Assembly: GCA_025175895.1 (NCBI GenBank)
Contig: CM045991.1
Span: 88,027,174-88,091,173 of the forward strand
Direction: 5' to 3'
From: Wurfbainia villosa
Taxonomy: Eukaryota > Streptophyta > Magnoliopsida > Zingiberales > Zingiberaceae
DNA: 64,000 nt
In this document: positions 1 through 11,790 of the stretch, piece after piece
Layout: each line of letters begins with the position of its first letter
How positions within the stretch are numbered: position 1 is the first letter of the stretch
Made by a program: the position numbers and the translations under genes
Notes under the pieces: generated by a model
The model's database searches: none
What the model saw: the letters and a program-made list of their open reading frames with translations, nothing else
What the model was told of the DNA's origin: nothing

Positions 1-145
1 CATCCATGGATAGGTAATGCCCTAAATATAGGAGTTATACCAATACTCTGATGTTGTACACTTATTTACCAACCACGTGTTGTGTAAATGGTCAGGTGAG
101 TCGTAAATAGTGTGTCGCTATGGACCGGTGGTCCTAGCTTGCCAT

Positions 146-420
146 GATCAGTTGAGTACGACTCTCTATATGATAGAGAGTGTACTGATCAAAGGGATGT
201 GACTCTCTGTTGAACAGAGAGTCTGTGGTAGATGTCTGTATGTGAGATAGTACCTTCATGACATTGCATGCATACTGACGACATAGTCTCCCTTGGGGTT
301 AAGAGAGTCGTCAGTCATCTTGCCTCCCAGGTTACTCCCCGAGGAGTAACTGGTGTGAGGGCAGAGCATTTGTTGTGTTGCACTCTACCACTATAGATGG
401 TGGTAGTTAGAGTTGCATGC
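146..420. other. Run of stem-loop sequences in the LTR of element A
   Basis: Several inverted repeats follow one another. Bases 146-190 form a long imperfect stem around ACTCTCTAT and ATAGAGAGT. Bases 201-223 form GACTCTCTGTT/AACAGAGAGTC, a perfect 11-bp stem. Bases about 273-316 pair CTGACGAC with GTCGTCAG. Bases 331-350 pair GTTACTCC with GGAGTAAC. Bases about 385-406 pair CTACCA with TGGTAG. The other LTR keeps the run at about 14000-14250. Whether it acts as RNA or DNA structure is unknown. Confidence 0.6.
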
Positions 421-1159
421 AGTTGTCCTGGGTGTGTGACACTCGACCACTCATTGGTAGTGTAAGTCGGAGTGGCCAACAGCAGGGACTCCTATTGTGT
501 AGTGAGCTCTTTACGCTCATATGCTTCTTGATCATACTGCCCACTCGGCCACTCTAGAGTGGTGGTTGGTGTTGAGTTGGGACAGTTGTCATGTCGTGCC
601 ACCTAGGCCACACTGGGGTCGTGGTAGCGAGTAGGGGTGCGCAGGCATGACCATGCATGCTGCGTTGTCGTATCATACGGTGTTTTGCATATGGTTATAT
701 ATATATACATACATGTTTGTATATATATATACATGGATGATGGTGATCAGTATACATACAGATATAGTCTATATGTATACTCACTTTGATGATGCATTTG
801 TATGTACTATACTTGTTGCATTTGTTTGTACATATTCATACATGGTATTGCATTTTCTGTATGGTAGTAGGCCGATACTTGTATACCTGTTGGTTATTCA
901 CTGTGATACCCTCGACCCATACCAGGATGTAGTGTGAGTTAGTATTATTCTTTATATCTTATGTTGTGGATATATGCCCAGGTTGGATGAGGATAGAGTA
1001 GCTGACTGTCAGGTATATCAACATCATTGGTTGTTCAGTTTATTTAGTGTATGCATGCATGTATACTTGTTATGCTGATGTATACCTGTTGTACGAGAAG
1101 ATTAAACTGTTGAATGACATGTAATATTTATATATATATTTACATGTTCTATCTTGTTA

Positions 1160-1187
1160 CTTGCTGATAGGGCTATAAACGAGCCAA
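1160..1187 (+). repeat. hAT left target duplication and terminal inverted repeat
   Basis: The 8-bp target duplication CTTGCTGA is at 1160-1167 and the inverted repeat starts with TAGGG at 1168. It pairs imperfectly with the right end at 6898-6917. Confidence 0.9.
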
Positions 1188-1189
1188 GC

Positions 1190-2448
1190 CAAATCAAGCT
1201 TTGTAGTGTTCAGACTTGTTTAATAAGATAACCAAGTCAAGCCGAGCCAAGCCTAAAATTAACCAAGCTACTGAAAAACCTGTTCAAGCTTGGCTTGGTA
1301 TTTTTTTTTTTTTGAGCTTGAGCTTGGCTTGAGCTTGACTTGTTTAATAGGTATCAAGCTTCTAATCAAGCTCGATTCAAGCTTGATTAATACTTGTTTA
1401 AGCTTGGCTTGTTTAAATATTATCAAGCTCGTTTGTTTGTTTATTTAAAGTTTTAATATTTTGTTTGATTGGTTAGTGAGCTTGTTTGTTTATTTTGAAA
1501 GTTTGTTTGTTTATTTAAAAAATATTTATAGGTGTGATAAAAGCTTATTTGTTTATTTATAAGTTTAATAAGGCTTGTCACAAGCTTGTTCACTCGGAAT
1601 CTATAATATAAATATATTTTAATACATCATAATAATCATTTCATGAATAAACAAATATCATAAAATCTTAAAAAATCACATTAAGTAGTATCTTAATTCA
1701 AATAGATGAATCACACATAGATATAACTTTAAGCTAAAACAATAATAATTATATAGAGTATCCAACTTTAGAATATAACTTTATGCCAAAACAACAACAA
1801 TTATATAGAGTATTCAACTTATAATTCATAACTTAATAATAAGAAGTCATTCTTCATCACAAAAATATTACTAAATTGCAATGTTTATGAAACTTATAGA
1901 TATCTATGGGTCTTCAAAATGTAACTTCCTCATCTCAAGGTCTCATCTTAGCCATTCTCATCCTAAAAAAAACAAAAATCAACAATTAGGATTACAATAA
2001 ATTACAAATATCTTAGGACATGCAATATGGTTGTATAAGCTAAAATCTTGCAAATAAAAAAAATATAGAAAGACTAAACAACCACTAGCTACACTATCCT
2101 TGTAAATTATGAAGCTTAATCAAATTTTTTTATTTATTTCATCTCTTTTATGAACCTTTTTCTACAACTTTTTTGATATATCTACCTACTTCAAAAATAT
2201 TAAATGTTTATAAATGACATTTTAGACCCTAGCATAAGAACAATTTAATCAATAAAAAGAAAGATTTTTTAAAAAGAAATTTTACTATATGCACAATAAA
2301 AAAAGGAGTTAAATAGGATTTAGTTTGATAGAAAAAGATCATTTACAAAAAGTCAACAAAAAAAAATAACATTAAAGAATTAATAATTTAATAAAAAATA
2401 TATCATCTAAAGAACTATTACCTACGACAGATTAGCAAATAAAAATGG
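1190..2448. other. hAT noncoding left flank with subterminal repeats
   Basis: Bases 1190-1580 hold many degenerate copies of AAGCTTGGCTTG-like and CTTGTTTGTTTATTT-like motifs in both orientations, typical of transposase-binding subterminal repeats of hAT elements. Bases 1600-2448 are AT-rich and downstream of the minus-strand transposase gene. I see no coding signal there. Confidence 0.6.
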
Positions 2449-4888
2449 CTAAGATAAATTGTACTCTTTCACATCTTCCTTGTGATCCTATTCAAAATAA
2501 AAATAACATAAGTTTAATATTAAATTATAAACGAAAATAATAAAACCAAATAATGAATTACCTTTTTTTTCCTTTTGATATTATAAAGATGACGAAACCA
2601 ATCCTCACCACAAAGTAGAACTTGAACTGTTTCAACTCCTAATGAAGCACGATAATTATCAATCACTCTACCACCGGCACTAAAAGCTGATTCTGAAGCC
2701 ACAGTCGTAATGGGAATAGATAATATGTCACAAGCCATCTTTGATAAAATTTGAAACTTGAGATTGTTTGCTTTCCACCATTCTAATGCATCAAAGTGAG
2801 TTTCATCATTTTGACAAATGTAAACACCATCATCCAAATAGATGTCTAACTCAGATTTGATATGTTGAACATTATCAATATTTCTAATAAAATTATCAAA
2901 CTTAGCTCACCCCGTCGCAATAGTTTTTCCTTTCTCATTATTTGCATTTGAAATGGTGTTAGACCCATCACCATTTGAATTACCATTGAGATTATTGCTG
3001 AATTTTTCTTCTGTATGTGCAATGACATATTCATTGTATAACTCGTACAAACTATTCTTCACTAAAACAATTTGATGGGCACTAACTTCATCCTCGGGGT
3101 AAATTATAGGAAAACAAAACTCAATAAGCTTCATTTTATTCCTAGGATCTAAAACAGCAGCTATAGAGATTACCAAATTGCATTGACCCCAATACTTATC
3201 AAATTTAGTCTTCATTTTTATAGTCATTGCTTTCATGAATGAATTCCCAATTAAAATTTGTTGATCTAATACCTCTTTCACTTGCCAAAGTTCAGGAAGA
3301 AATAAATTTGAAGTAGGATATTCACTGCCTGTAATACATATGAAATTGAAAAGGTTTAGTATCAAATAAATAAGTAAAACAATTTTATAACATCAAATTT
3401 TACTTCCAAATATAAGAAAAGATGAATCTGACCTATTTTATCTATTTAGCATTTTCCCCTTGTACATTTAGTGTTAAAAAGAAGGAGAATATCAATTAAG
3501 TGTTAATATTAGAAAACAAAAATAATACTAACTAAATAAACTAAAATTAATAATAAAAGAGCAAATAATTAAATAAGTACACTCACACTATCAAAATATT
3601 TATTGGCATGATTTAAATATTATAAATGAAGTAACAAAAGATAATGTAAAAAAATATTTAACTAATTGAAACTAGTACCTGAGACGATTTTCGTGAGCTC
3701 ATTAAAAAGCTCCAAAAATGAACAAACTTCTTGAACACGAATCCAATCCTCTTCACTTGGTAAATATTGATAATCAAGATCTCTTTGTTGATAACGAGGA
3801 AATACATCTTTGAACTCCAAAGCCGAGGCAAGCATGGCATAAGTAGAATTCCACCGAGTGCAACAATCCAGAATCAATTTTTTAGATGGCAACCTCAATT
3901 GTTTGGTTATGTCAGAAAAGATATGAAGGCATGCCTCAGAAGATGAAATGTACTTTACACTTTCTCGAACATTTTCAATTATACTCTGAATTTCAGATAA
4001 TCCATCTTGAACTAAAATATTTAAAATATGAGCACAACATCTAACATGAAACAGTTGTCCATTTAAAGGAAGCTTCTTTTGGAACAATAGATTTTCTCTT
4101 AAAATTCTTACAGCATAATCATTATTAGAGGCATTGTCAACAGTGATTGTCCACACTTTACTTTCTATACCCCATTCTTGCAAACATTTATATAAAGCAT
4201 CATGCAAGACAACTCGAGGAGGTGGAACATCATAAAAATTTAAGATTCTCTTCTGTAATTTCCAATCAGAATCTATGAAATGACATGTCAAAACCATATA
4301 TTTGACTTTCTGCCCTGATCTCCATAAATCCGTTGTGATACTAACTCTATTTGTATCTTTCAATAAGGTCTTAATCCTTTTTTTCTCCATCTCATAACTA
4401 GTTATGCAATCACTTTTAGCTGTTGCACGTGAAATACATTGATAGTTTGGAGTAGCAGTTCTCATTAAGATATTGAACAAATCATACTCAACAAATTTAA
4501 ATGGTAATTCATGCACCATAATCATGTGAGACATAACTTCTCTAATTCTCCCTTGATCATATCTAAAGGTTGATAATTCACCAATACTTATAGAAGCTGG
4601 AGCAAGATGAAGTTGTTTTTGACTCTTATTCAAAAAAATTTGACGTTTTATACAATTTTTTAGATGTCTAAACAATTGTGTTGTGGCACCATCTTTATTC
4701 ATTGCAAATAATTGGAAACAGTGATTGAATTTGGCTTTTCTTGTGCCACAAACAAGAGTAACTTCACTGAAATCTTCCCAAACCTTTGAAGGCTTTTTTC
4801 TTTTCCTTTTATCAAATGGACTGTTCTCATTTTCTTCGACTTTTATATCAATATTTGGATCGACAATAGAAACATTTGTGTCCTCCAT
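2449..4888 (-). pseudogene. hAT transposase (BED finger, RNase H-like core, hATC), one nonsense codon
   Basis: The enzyme would cut and reinsert the element. Exon 1 (4888 to about 3681) has a BED-type zinc finger at residues 36-79, an ITTDLW motif with Asp187, and a TVDNAS motif with Asp251. Both aspartates fit the RNase H-like catalytic core. A donor at CTCAG/GTAC leads to an acceptor before 3328. Exon 2 (3328 to about 2566) carries the hATC dimerisation signature around IPITTVASESAFSAGGRV. A last short exon at 2487-2449 is inferred from splice sites and ends in TAG. One in-frame TGA at 2907-2909 interrupts exon 2, with clear coding on both sides. The BED finger has Phe54 where the first zinc-binding Cys is expected (KAKFNHC). 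It resembles RICESLEEPER-type proteins but is probably inactive. Confidence 0.85.
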
Positions 4889-6660
4889 TGATGACTGGAA
4901 ATAATAAAAATATTAAGTAAAATCAAACAAATGATGTAAAAAAATCCCTAATTATACTAAAGTGTAATTTGATATTTATAAAATAAGAATAATAATACAA
5001 CAAAGTACAATGATTCGTAAAATATATCATACTTAATTAAATAAATCAATGAGTAACCACTGACAAAAAGGAGAAAAAAATAAAATTACTAACCTTTTAT
5101 AGAAAAATCTATTGATAATCAAGATCCGAGAGTTTGAGGGTTCAAAATCTTGATTGGTGATGATGATTTGGTGAACCAAGACTCCAGAGGATGGAGAAAA
5201 GCAATGTGCAGTGAAGTTGTGGGAGAGCAGGCGAGGAGAAAGAAAGAGATAGAAACGAGAAGGGAAAAAATGAGGATGTTAAAAGCATTTTCATTGGAAG
5301 ATGAAGAGACTGGTGGAGTTGTGGAGCATGAAATTGAATTATGGAAGCACGCTTCGCCTTTGGAAATTGATAAAGAAAAAGGTAGATTTGATGGATAAGA
5401 TAGGGAGTAATTAGGATTTAGGAAGGATTTTAAAAATAAAAATAAAGAAAAGAGTTGGCACGTTACCCATTTAGAAATTGATAAAAAAAAAGGTAAATTT
5501 AATGATAAGATAGAGAGTAATTAAGAAGGATTTTAAAAAATAAAAATTGACAAAAAAATTGATAACAAATTTAAAAAATAAAAAAATAACATTTAAAATG
5601 TTTTATTAAGAATTTGGAATATATTTAATATTATAAATAAAATATTTTTCTATCATTTAATATTCAAAAATTAGAATAAATTAATTGAAATTGACTATTA
5701 TTAATACATATATACATTAAAAAGAATTAATGAATCTATTTATAAGATAAAACTTATTTTGATCCTAAATTAAATTTTAAAATAATTTTTAATTAATTAC
5801 ACTTTCAAGACTATTATAAATTGTTAAACATTCTAAATAGAATATTTATCCTTTTGTTTAATAATAATAATTTGACCAAAAATCATTTAATAAATTAGTA
5901 TGAAATTATTGTGTCAATTTTTTTTTAATGTAAACTGATTTATAAATTTCTTATGTATTCAAAATAAAAAAATTAACCAATTGTCTTGAATATCAAATTT
6001 TGAGTTAAAAAAGATATTTTTATTTAAATATATTGGTAACTTATTTTTATAAATCAATTAGTGTTAATTTATTTTTATTTTTAAAATACAATCTAATTTA
6101 TTAATTAACATGCAAATTACTCCTTCAACGAATAATTTTTTTATCATTATAAACTACGATCATATTAAGTAATATTTTTTAAAATCCAATTGAATTTTTT
6201 TATAAAAGGATTAACTCTCTCCAATATAATTATTTATAAATTATAACATATTTTATACCCTGTAAATTGTAACTTAAAAAGATAATATTTAATAAAAAAA
6301 ATCATTAGAATCATAAAATTATATTTTTGATAAATTAGTCTATATGTATAAAATTTATTTGTTAGATAATTTAATTAATTATTTAGATTTTAATATCTCC
6401 ATAAGATTATAAACTTGTAATTTATATATAACTTTTATTGTTCTTTATTAAAGTTGACAATTATATATTATCATAACATATTAATATTATAGCAAATTCA
6501 AAATTCAAACGAAATAAATATAACCAAGCACGTTAAGTTCATAAATAAGTTTGATCATGAATATGAATATGTTATGCAGTTCACAAGTTTTGTTCATAAA
6601 CATAATTTACAAGTTATATTTATGAAAATGTTATATTGTTTATAAATTTTATTCATGACG
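4889..6660. other. AT-rich noncoding region upstream of the hAT transposase
   Basis: This is the presumed promoter side of the minus-strand transposase gene. It is extremely AT-rich. A short plus-strand open frame at 5150-5398 has no recognisable domain and I do not call it a gene. No other feature is visible apart from the duplication at 5361-5551. Confidence 0.5.
5361..5551. repeat. Imperfect tandem duplication (about 85 bp units)
   Basis: A unit starting with GAAATTGATAAAGAAAAAGG at about 5362-5450 recurs at about 5473-5551 with small deletions and substitutions. It lies inside the hAT noncoding region. Confidence 0.7.
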
Positions 6661-6765
6661 AATACTTCACGAACACTGTTCACGAACACGGTTCCCGAAC
6701 ACTGTTCACGAACACGGTTCACGAACACTGTTCAAGATCACTGGTCGAGAACACTGTTCATGAAC
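6655..6765. repeat. hAT right subterminal tandem repeats
   Basis: Alternating 13-14 bp units CACGAACACTGTT and CACGAACACGGTTC run from about 6668 to 6760 and decay toward the end. Such arrays near hAT ends commonly bind transposase. That role is inferred here. Confidence 0.75.
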
Positions 6766-6897
6766 ATTAACAAGCTGAACACATATGTGTTCAAGCTTGT
6801 TTATTTAATTTACAAGTCAAGCTTGTTTATTTAATTAACTTCGATGTTATTAAACAAACATAAACGAGCTCTTATCAGAACACGCTTGTTCACGAAC

Positions 6898-6925
6898 GCT
6901 GGTTCGTTTACACCCTACTTGCCGA
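6898..6925 (-). repeat. hAT right terminal inverted repeat and target duplication
   Basis: The element ends CACCCTA at 6917, the reverse complement of TAGGGTG. The duplication CTTGCCGA follows at 6918-6925, one base different from the left copy. Confidence 0.9.
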
Positions 6926-7378
6926 GTTTTACTCACCACCACGGACACTCGGTTTTTTGTCGCCTGCAATGTAGAAGTCTTCGTGACGACTTGGAGCATT
7001 GGTGACATCTCATCTCATCTCTGAGACTCTGGTGGTCGTTTTGGGCTTTCCGTATGGGTGTATTGTATTTTTGTAGTTTTTGTGATGTACTATTGTTGTT
7101 GTATCTTTCTTCTCGGTTTTATTACTGGTGGTTCTTAGTTTTGGTGTTAGTCATACCGGTATGCATGTGTGTGGGATTGTATTGTCATCGTGTTGTTTCC
7201 GCTGTGTATTAGTTGTATTTAGTTTGTTATGTTGTTGTGGTTTGGTTACATTTTTATATGTGTTATTGTTATTGTGGGCTTATGGGCCTTGTATTAACCC
7301 GAAATGTTGCCACATACAGGGGAGACGCCGTCCGTTTGCTTTTCGGTATGGCATGCTCTCGGGGCGTGACAACTTTAG

Positions 7379-7390
7379 TGGTATCAAAGC
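7379..7390 (+). other. Element A primer-binding site
   Basis: TGGTATCAAAGC begins eight bases after the LTR end at 7371. It differs by one base from TGGTATCAGAGC, the usual initiator-Met tRNA primer site of plant LTR elements. Confidence 0.8.
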
Positions 7391-10300
7391 CCTAGGTTCT
7401 GCGATGCCATACAATGTTATTTTGTGTCGAGTCTTGGATTCTTAGGAGTCGATTTGTTTCGGTTTTGGTTTTCTGAGATGAGATGGACAGCGGCCTGAGC
7501 TCAAAGAAGCACGAAGTAAGTATTTCTGATGACTTATTTTCTAGTTGTATACTTATCTGGACTTGATTAACAAGTGTATACAGTTAGAGTTATGACACCT
7601 GTGCAGACTTGTAGTAGAAGTCGCCCACCGTGGCGACCAACCGGAGTTACCTTTAGTGTTTATACTCTCGGTTATGTTGACTATGTATTTAGATGCTTAT
7701 ACCAGGAATAACCGTAGCGTGTTGGTTATGATTCATAACCGTGGTATGAGTTGACCATGGGAACGACCTGTTGAGTCCGTGAGTCTTGAACCTGTGTCGA
7801 AAAGGTGATTTAACTTTGAGAGCCGACTGATACCGAGTCGAAAAACAGGGTCAAGTCGTCACATTTCTTGTGAAAAATCAGAGACTATTGTCTTAGAGAT
7901 TTTGACTAATTATGCTAATCAGATCATTACCTGTTGGGTAATGGACAAGACAAATTGGCTATTGTTGATGCAGATAGCGGAAGGCTAGTTTATGGTGTTG
8001 TATAGGGATTTTATCCCTGAGTTGTTCATGCTAGGTTGTATAATGTTGAGGGTACTTTAGAGTACTTAACTTGGGTTATAAAAATGAAATAGAGTTATTT
8101 GCATGCCATTATCGGGATCAAGATGGTACTTGGTGGTAAATGAAGAAAATAATCTTCGGGAAATAAAACATCACTTGATCATGGTTAGTGATGTTGAGAG
8201 AGAGTATTTTCCCGCGTCACTTTCAGTGACACATTGTAAGGAATTCTTGAGCTTCAAGTAGGGTGATCGTTGGTAACGAGAATATCATACAAAGTCATTA
8301 GACTTGCAGAGTTCTTGCTCACCTAATAGCTCAAGAAGATGAATGGATGTTTTAAGCCACCCATGGTTGTTGGCTTACTGTTGGATTAAGATAACTGGAT
8401 CTTCTATCAGATCCTGCCGGAAGACGTGGGTTGAGCCAAGAGTTTAGAAATGACTCTGTATAGGTGTTTAAGAGTTGGAGACCGATAAGCAGATAGTGCA
8501 GGTCAACTTATTTGGGTTAAAAGTCTCCGACTGTTGGATAAAAGGAGCAAGATTGGAGTCATAGGCCTTGAGCTATGTTTTGATTATAGAAGACCAACTG
8601 CAGATCATCAGAATGTTCTCGTGCATATCAGCAAAAATCAGAACAAAGACTCCGGAGGGATTAATTACGTGTAGTGCGGATCACGAAGACACGCGAAGTT
8701 AGATTATCCGTTCGATCAGTTCAGCTGTTGCTATTGTGAGCAACAAGTATAGTGGAGGAGGTGTACTTTGAAGACTCAGTTGAAGACTATCGATGGTATT
8801 CCGGGAGGATGTTGCACCATCTCGGCAGCAGTATCAGCAGAAGACATAATAGAAGACTCAGATGTGGATTTTCTTTGTACAAAGGAGAGAGTATACGGCA
8901 ATGGTCGTATCTATTTTGTATTCTATAGTTGTAGGTTGTAGGATTTAGGGATGGGATCAGATGATCTAGGAAAAATCCCCAAGGCATTCATCGCAGAAAT
9001 GCGACCGCTTTGTCGCGGATGGTTGGATCTGATTTTTTTTCTCTTCGGAGAAAGGCCGAGACTTGCATGGAGCCTTTTGGATCGGATCGACAGATATTTG
9101 ATCGTTCAGGGTATTACTCTAGTTTTACCCTCTGGGTTAATATATTGAAAGATACTTGTAGTTTACAGGTATCTTTGTCTAGAACATTCTTAGTTTGATT
9201 AGAAGAGTTCTTTACATCGACTTGTGGGTCGGCGGTATCTCTACCGTTAGGTGAGATGGGGATCAACAGTTAAGAAGTCAAGGGATACCCTTAGACTTGG
9301 ATAGATATATCTTTACTGTAGACATATCCTTACGGATGGTCAAGTTGTTGAGATTATAATATGATTATGTCTCTCGGATGTGCATATAATTCGAGAGCAT
9401 TCGGATGTAGTTTCGGATGAACTCCTAGTCTTTCCGTTGCATAGGCAAGTGTAGTAGGCGATCAAAATGATTGCAGAAATAGTTCCGGTGTCGAAGATCC
9501 CATACCGGATGTTAAATTGACTGGTATAAGTGTTACTAAACACTATGAGAATTGGAAGAACATAAGTTGTGATTATAGGAGAAGTTGGAGGGGATATTTA
9601 TCTATCCCAGTATTCCTCCTTGAGAAGATCCGGAACTCTTTGTTGAAAGAGACATGGACCTTCGAGATTATGCATCGATTATCGATGATGGAATGAGATT
9701 ATTGTTGAAAGAAAACATCCTTCGTTGTGGATAGATGATCTGTCTAGATCGGTTAAGGACACCTGTGTATACTCTAGGATCGATTTACGACTGGAGCATT
9801 GATATTGTAGTGACATGGTGTCATACAATTATCATTGTCATTGTGATAATTAATATATATTATCAGCTTAGAGTAATGAGGATGCAGGTGTGTAAGGATG
9901 ACATTTCATACTTAGTATGAATTTACGAGCTGTTGTTAATGATATTAGACATATTTAACGATTTAGTCGTCCATCGATTTGAGAAATCGTGTATTTTGGA
10001 CACGATTGGATCAATTTGTGGTTGTTGGAGTTGTGTAACCTAGCCACTATTGATTGTGGTAGTTGGAGTTGCGCACTCGACCACCGTAGATGGTGGTTTG
10101 CCATGTATGTTTTGGGTTAGTTCTGTAGATGTGGATAGAATGTTTGGCATTACTATACCACGGACTTGTTTGACAAAGGTGATGATGGAAATCATTTAGT
10201 CGGAAGCTGGTGAAACCAATTACAAGACCTAGATGACGGTTAACTTTTACATGAGTATTAGTTAATCCTTCTGGGGTGGATAAAAGGATGTACGCAAATG

Positions 10301-10640
10301 CATCGTTTCAAAGATTGAAGCGATTCCGATGCAGTTGAATAAGGCATATCTTATGCTTACGACAGAAAAGAAACACGAGATAGGTTGTTATATACATGAC
10401 GTGACTTTAGTAGTTATTATCTAGATTTATGGATATATGGAGCAGGAATGCTCATGGGATTTTAACTACCTACTAGGTAGCTACTATAGAGTTGCTGGAA
10501 CGCGAACAGTTGCAACTTGTGAGATTGGTCGCTATAGTCTCCCATGCACTTACAGAGTGTGTGGTGGAGTGGAATTATTGGACGGCAGATGGACTTCTCT
10601 TTTGAGAAGATAATTCCCTGTCTCTGATAAGGATAGTGTG
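7391..10640 (+). other. Element A decayed internal region (expected gag, protease, RT)
   Basis: By position this should hold gag, protease, reverse transcriptase and RNase H. I see only short broken frames and no clear zinc knuckle, DTG/DSG or YxDD motif. A copy of the LTR hairpin-type sequence (CTCGACCACCGTAGATGGTGG region) appears at about 10025-10110. Decay appears advanced. Confidence 0.5.
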
Positions 10641-10649
10641 TTCCGGACA

Positions 10650-11703
10650 CGCATCCAGTCAAGGAAGAGTCACTACAGGAAGCATATCATTGGAGATTTA
10701 CTATTCACCCTGATGGTACCCAGATGTACTGAGAGTTGAAACGTTTATACTGGTGGAATGGTATAAAGAGAGTTATAGCAGATTTTGTTGCTCGATGTTT
10801 AGTATGCCAGTAGAACCCGCTGGCATCAGAAACTCGCTGGATTGCTCTAGAAAATTTCGATTCTGGAATGGAAGTGGGAGCATATCACGATTGATTGCGT
10901 TACGCGATTGCCTAGAACCCGTAAAGGACGTGATGTGATTTGGGTGATTGTGGATCAATTGACCAAATCATCTCATTTCCTTCCTATTCGTGGGTCGTAC
11001 CCATTGGATCGTCCGACAGAGTTGTATTGCCGAAAGATTATCAGATTACGTGGGGTACTTTTAAGTACCATATCGGATAGAGATCCGCGATTTACCTTGC
11101 GATTTTGGTAGAGTCTGCATCAGAATATGGGCACAGAGCTTCGGCTTAGTGCAACATTTCATCTGCGGACTGATGGACTGTCTGAGCATGACATTCAGAC
11201 TCTGGAGGATCTATTAAGATCTTGTGTCATGAATTATGAGAGTAGTTGGGAGGATCATATTCCTTTAGTGGAATTTAACTATGAGGACAGTTATCACTCC
11301 TCCATTCAGATGAATCCTTCTGAGACCCTATACATTAGACTCTAAAAATCTCCCGTGTTGTGGGAGGAAGTTGGGGAAATGAAGCTATTGGGGGCCACAG
11401 AGTATCCAACATGATGTAGAGTTAGTGCGCGTCATGGGATGATGGTTATAAGAGACACAGGGTCGACAGAAGAGTTATCCAGACCGGAGGCGAAGGCCTT
11501 TAGAAATTCTCAATTGGGGAATAAGTATTTCTGCATGTTTCACCTTCGAAAGGGGTGAAACGATTTGGGTCACAAGGAGCGACAGTAGCGGAACAAGACC
11601 ATCCGACTCGTAAAGGTTGGATGATAGTATCCGACTAATGAGGAGGCTACATGGGAGCTGGAAGATACTATCCGAGCTCGATATCCTCATTTGTTCACTT
11701 GAG
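10650..11703 (+). pseudogene. Element A integrase and chromodomain remnant
   Basis: Conceptual translation in changing frames shows an integrase HHCC-type finger (about 10660-10815, with the CLVCQ segment) and then the integrase core. The core keeps the VIVDQLTKSSHF segment, an ISDRD aspartate and a TDGLSEH segment whose Glu fits the last catalytic position. A QKSYPDRRRRPLE segment follows at about 11470-11510. A chromodomain-like end with EEATWELED and RARYPHLF lies at about 11637-11702, just before a TGA. Stops and frameshifts break it throughout, including a stop after the ISDRD block near 11109. The order finger-core-chromodomain identifies a chromovirus. Confidence 0.85.
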
Positions 11704-11778
11704 GCATGTAGTAGTTCAAGAAATCTCTTGAGTTGGTTATCGTATGTTAGTACGAAATTTGGGGACCAAATTTTTATT

Positions 11779-11790
11779 AGTGGGGGAGAA
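11779..11790 (+). other. Element A polypurine tract
   Basis: AGTGGGGGAGAA directly precedes the 3' LTR, which starts TGTAAAATATC at 11791. This is the expected primer position for plus-strand DNA synthesis. Confidence 0.8.

Larger units (their letters stand above)
1168..6917 (-). mobile_element. hAT-superfamily DNA transposon inserted in the LTR of A
   Basis: The element is about 5.75 kb with short terminal inverted repeats: TAGGGCTATAAACGAGCC at the left, and TAGGGTGTAAACGAACC when the right end is read on the minus strand. It is flanked by 8-bp target duplications differing at one base, CTTGCTGA (1160-1167) and CTTGCCGA (6918-6925). The uninterrupted LTR copy at about 33017 reads CCTGCTGAGTTTTACTC and shows the empty site. 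The 8-bp duplication, subterminal repeats and a BED/hATC transposase identify hAT. The transposase gene runs on the minus strand. The rest is AT-rich noncoding DNA. Confidence 0.93.
1..7371 (+). repeat. Element A 5' LTR (partial, split by hAT)
   Basis: Bases 1-1167 match about 13853-14836, and bases 6918-7371 match about 33013-33476, with scattered substitutions and small indels. That pairing shows these pieces are one LTR interrupted by the hAT at 1168-6917. The LTR ends in GGGCGTGACA. The upstream part, matching about 11791-13850 of the other copy, is off the window. A (TA)n/(TG)n microsatellite at about 695-740 differs in length from the matching tract at about 14520-14572. Confidence 0.88.

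Noticed and set aside
5150..5398. 82-residue open frame in the hAT, Glu/Lys/Arg-rich
   Set aside because: It has no recognisable domain, is opposite to the transposase, and lies in the presumed promoter side. Composition alone does not support a gene.
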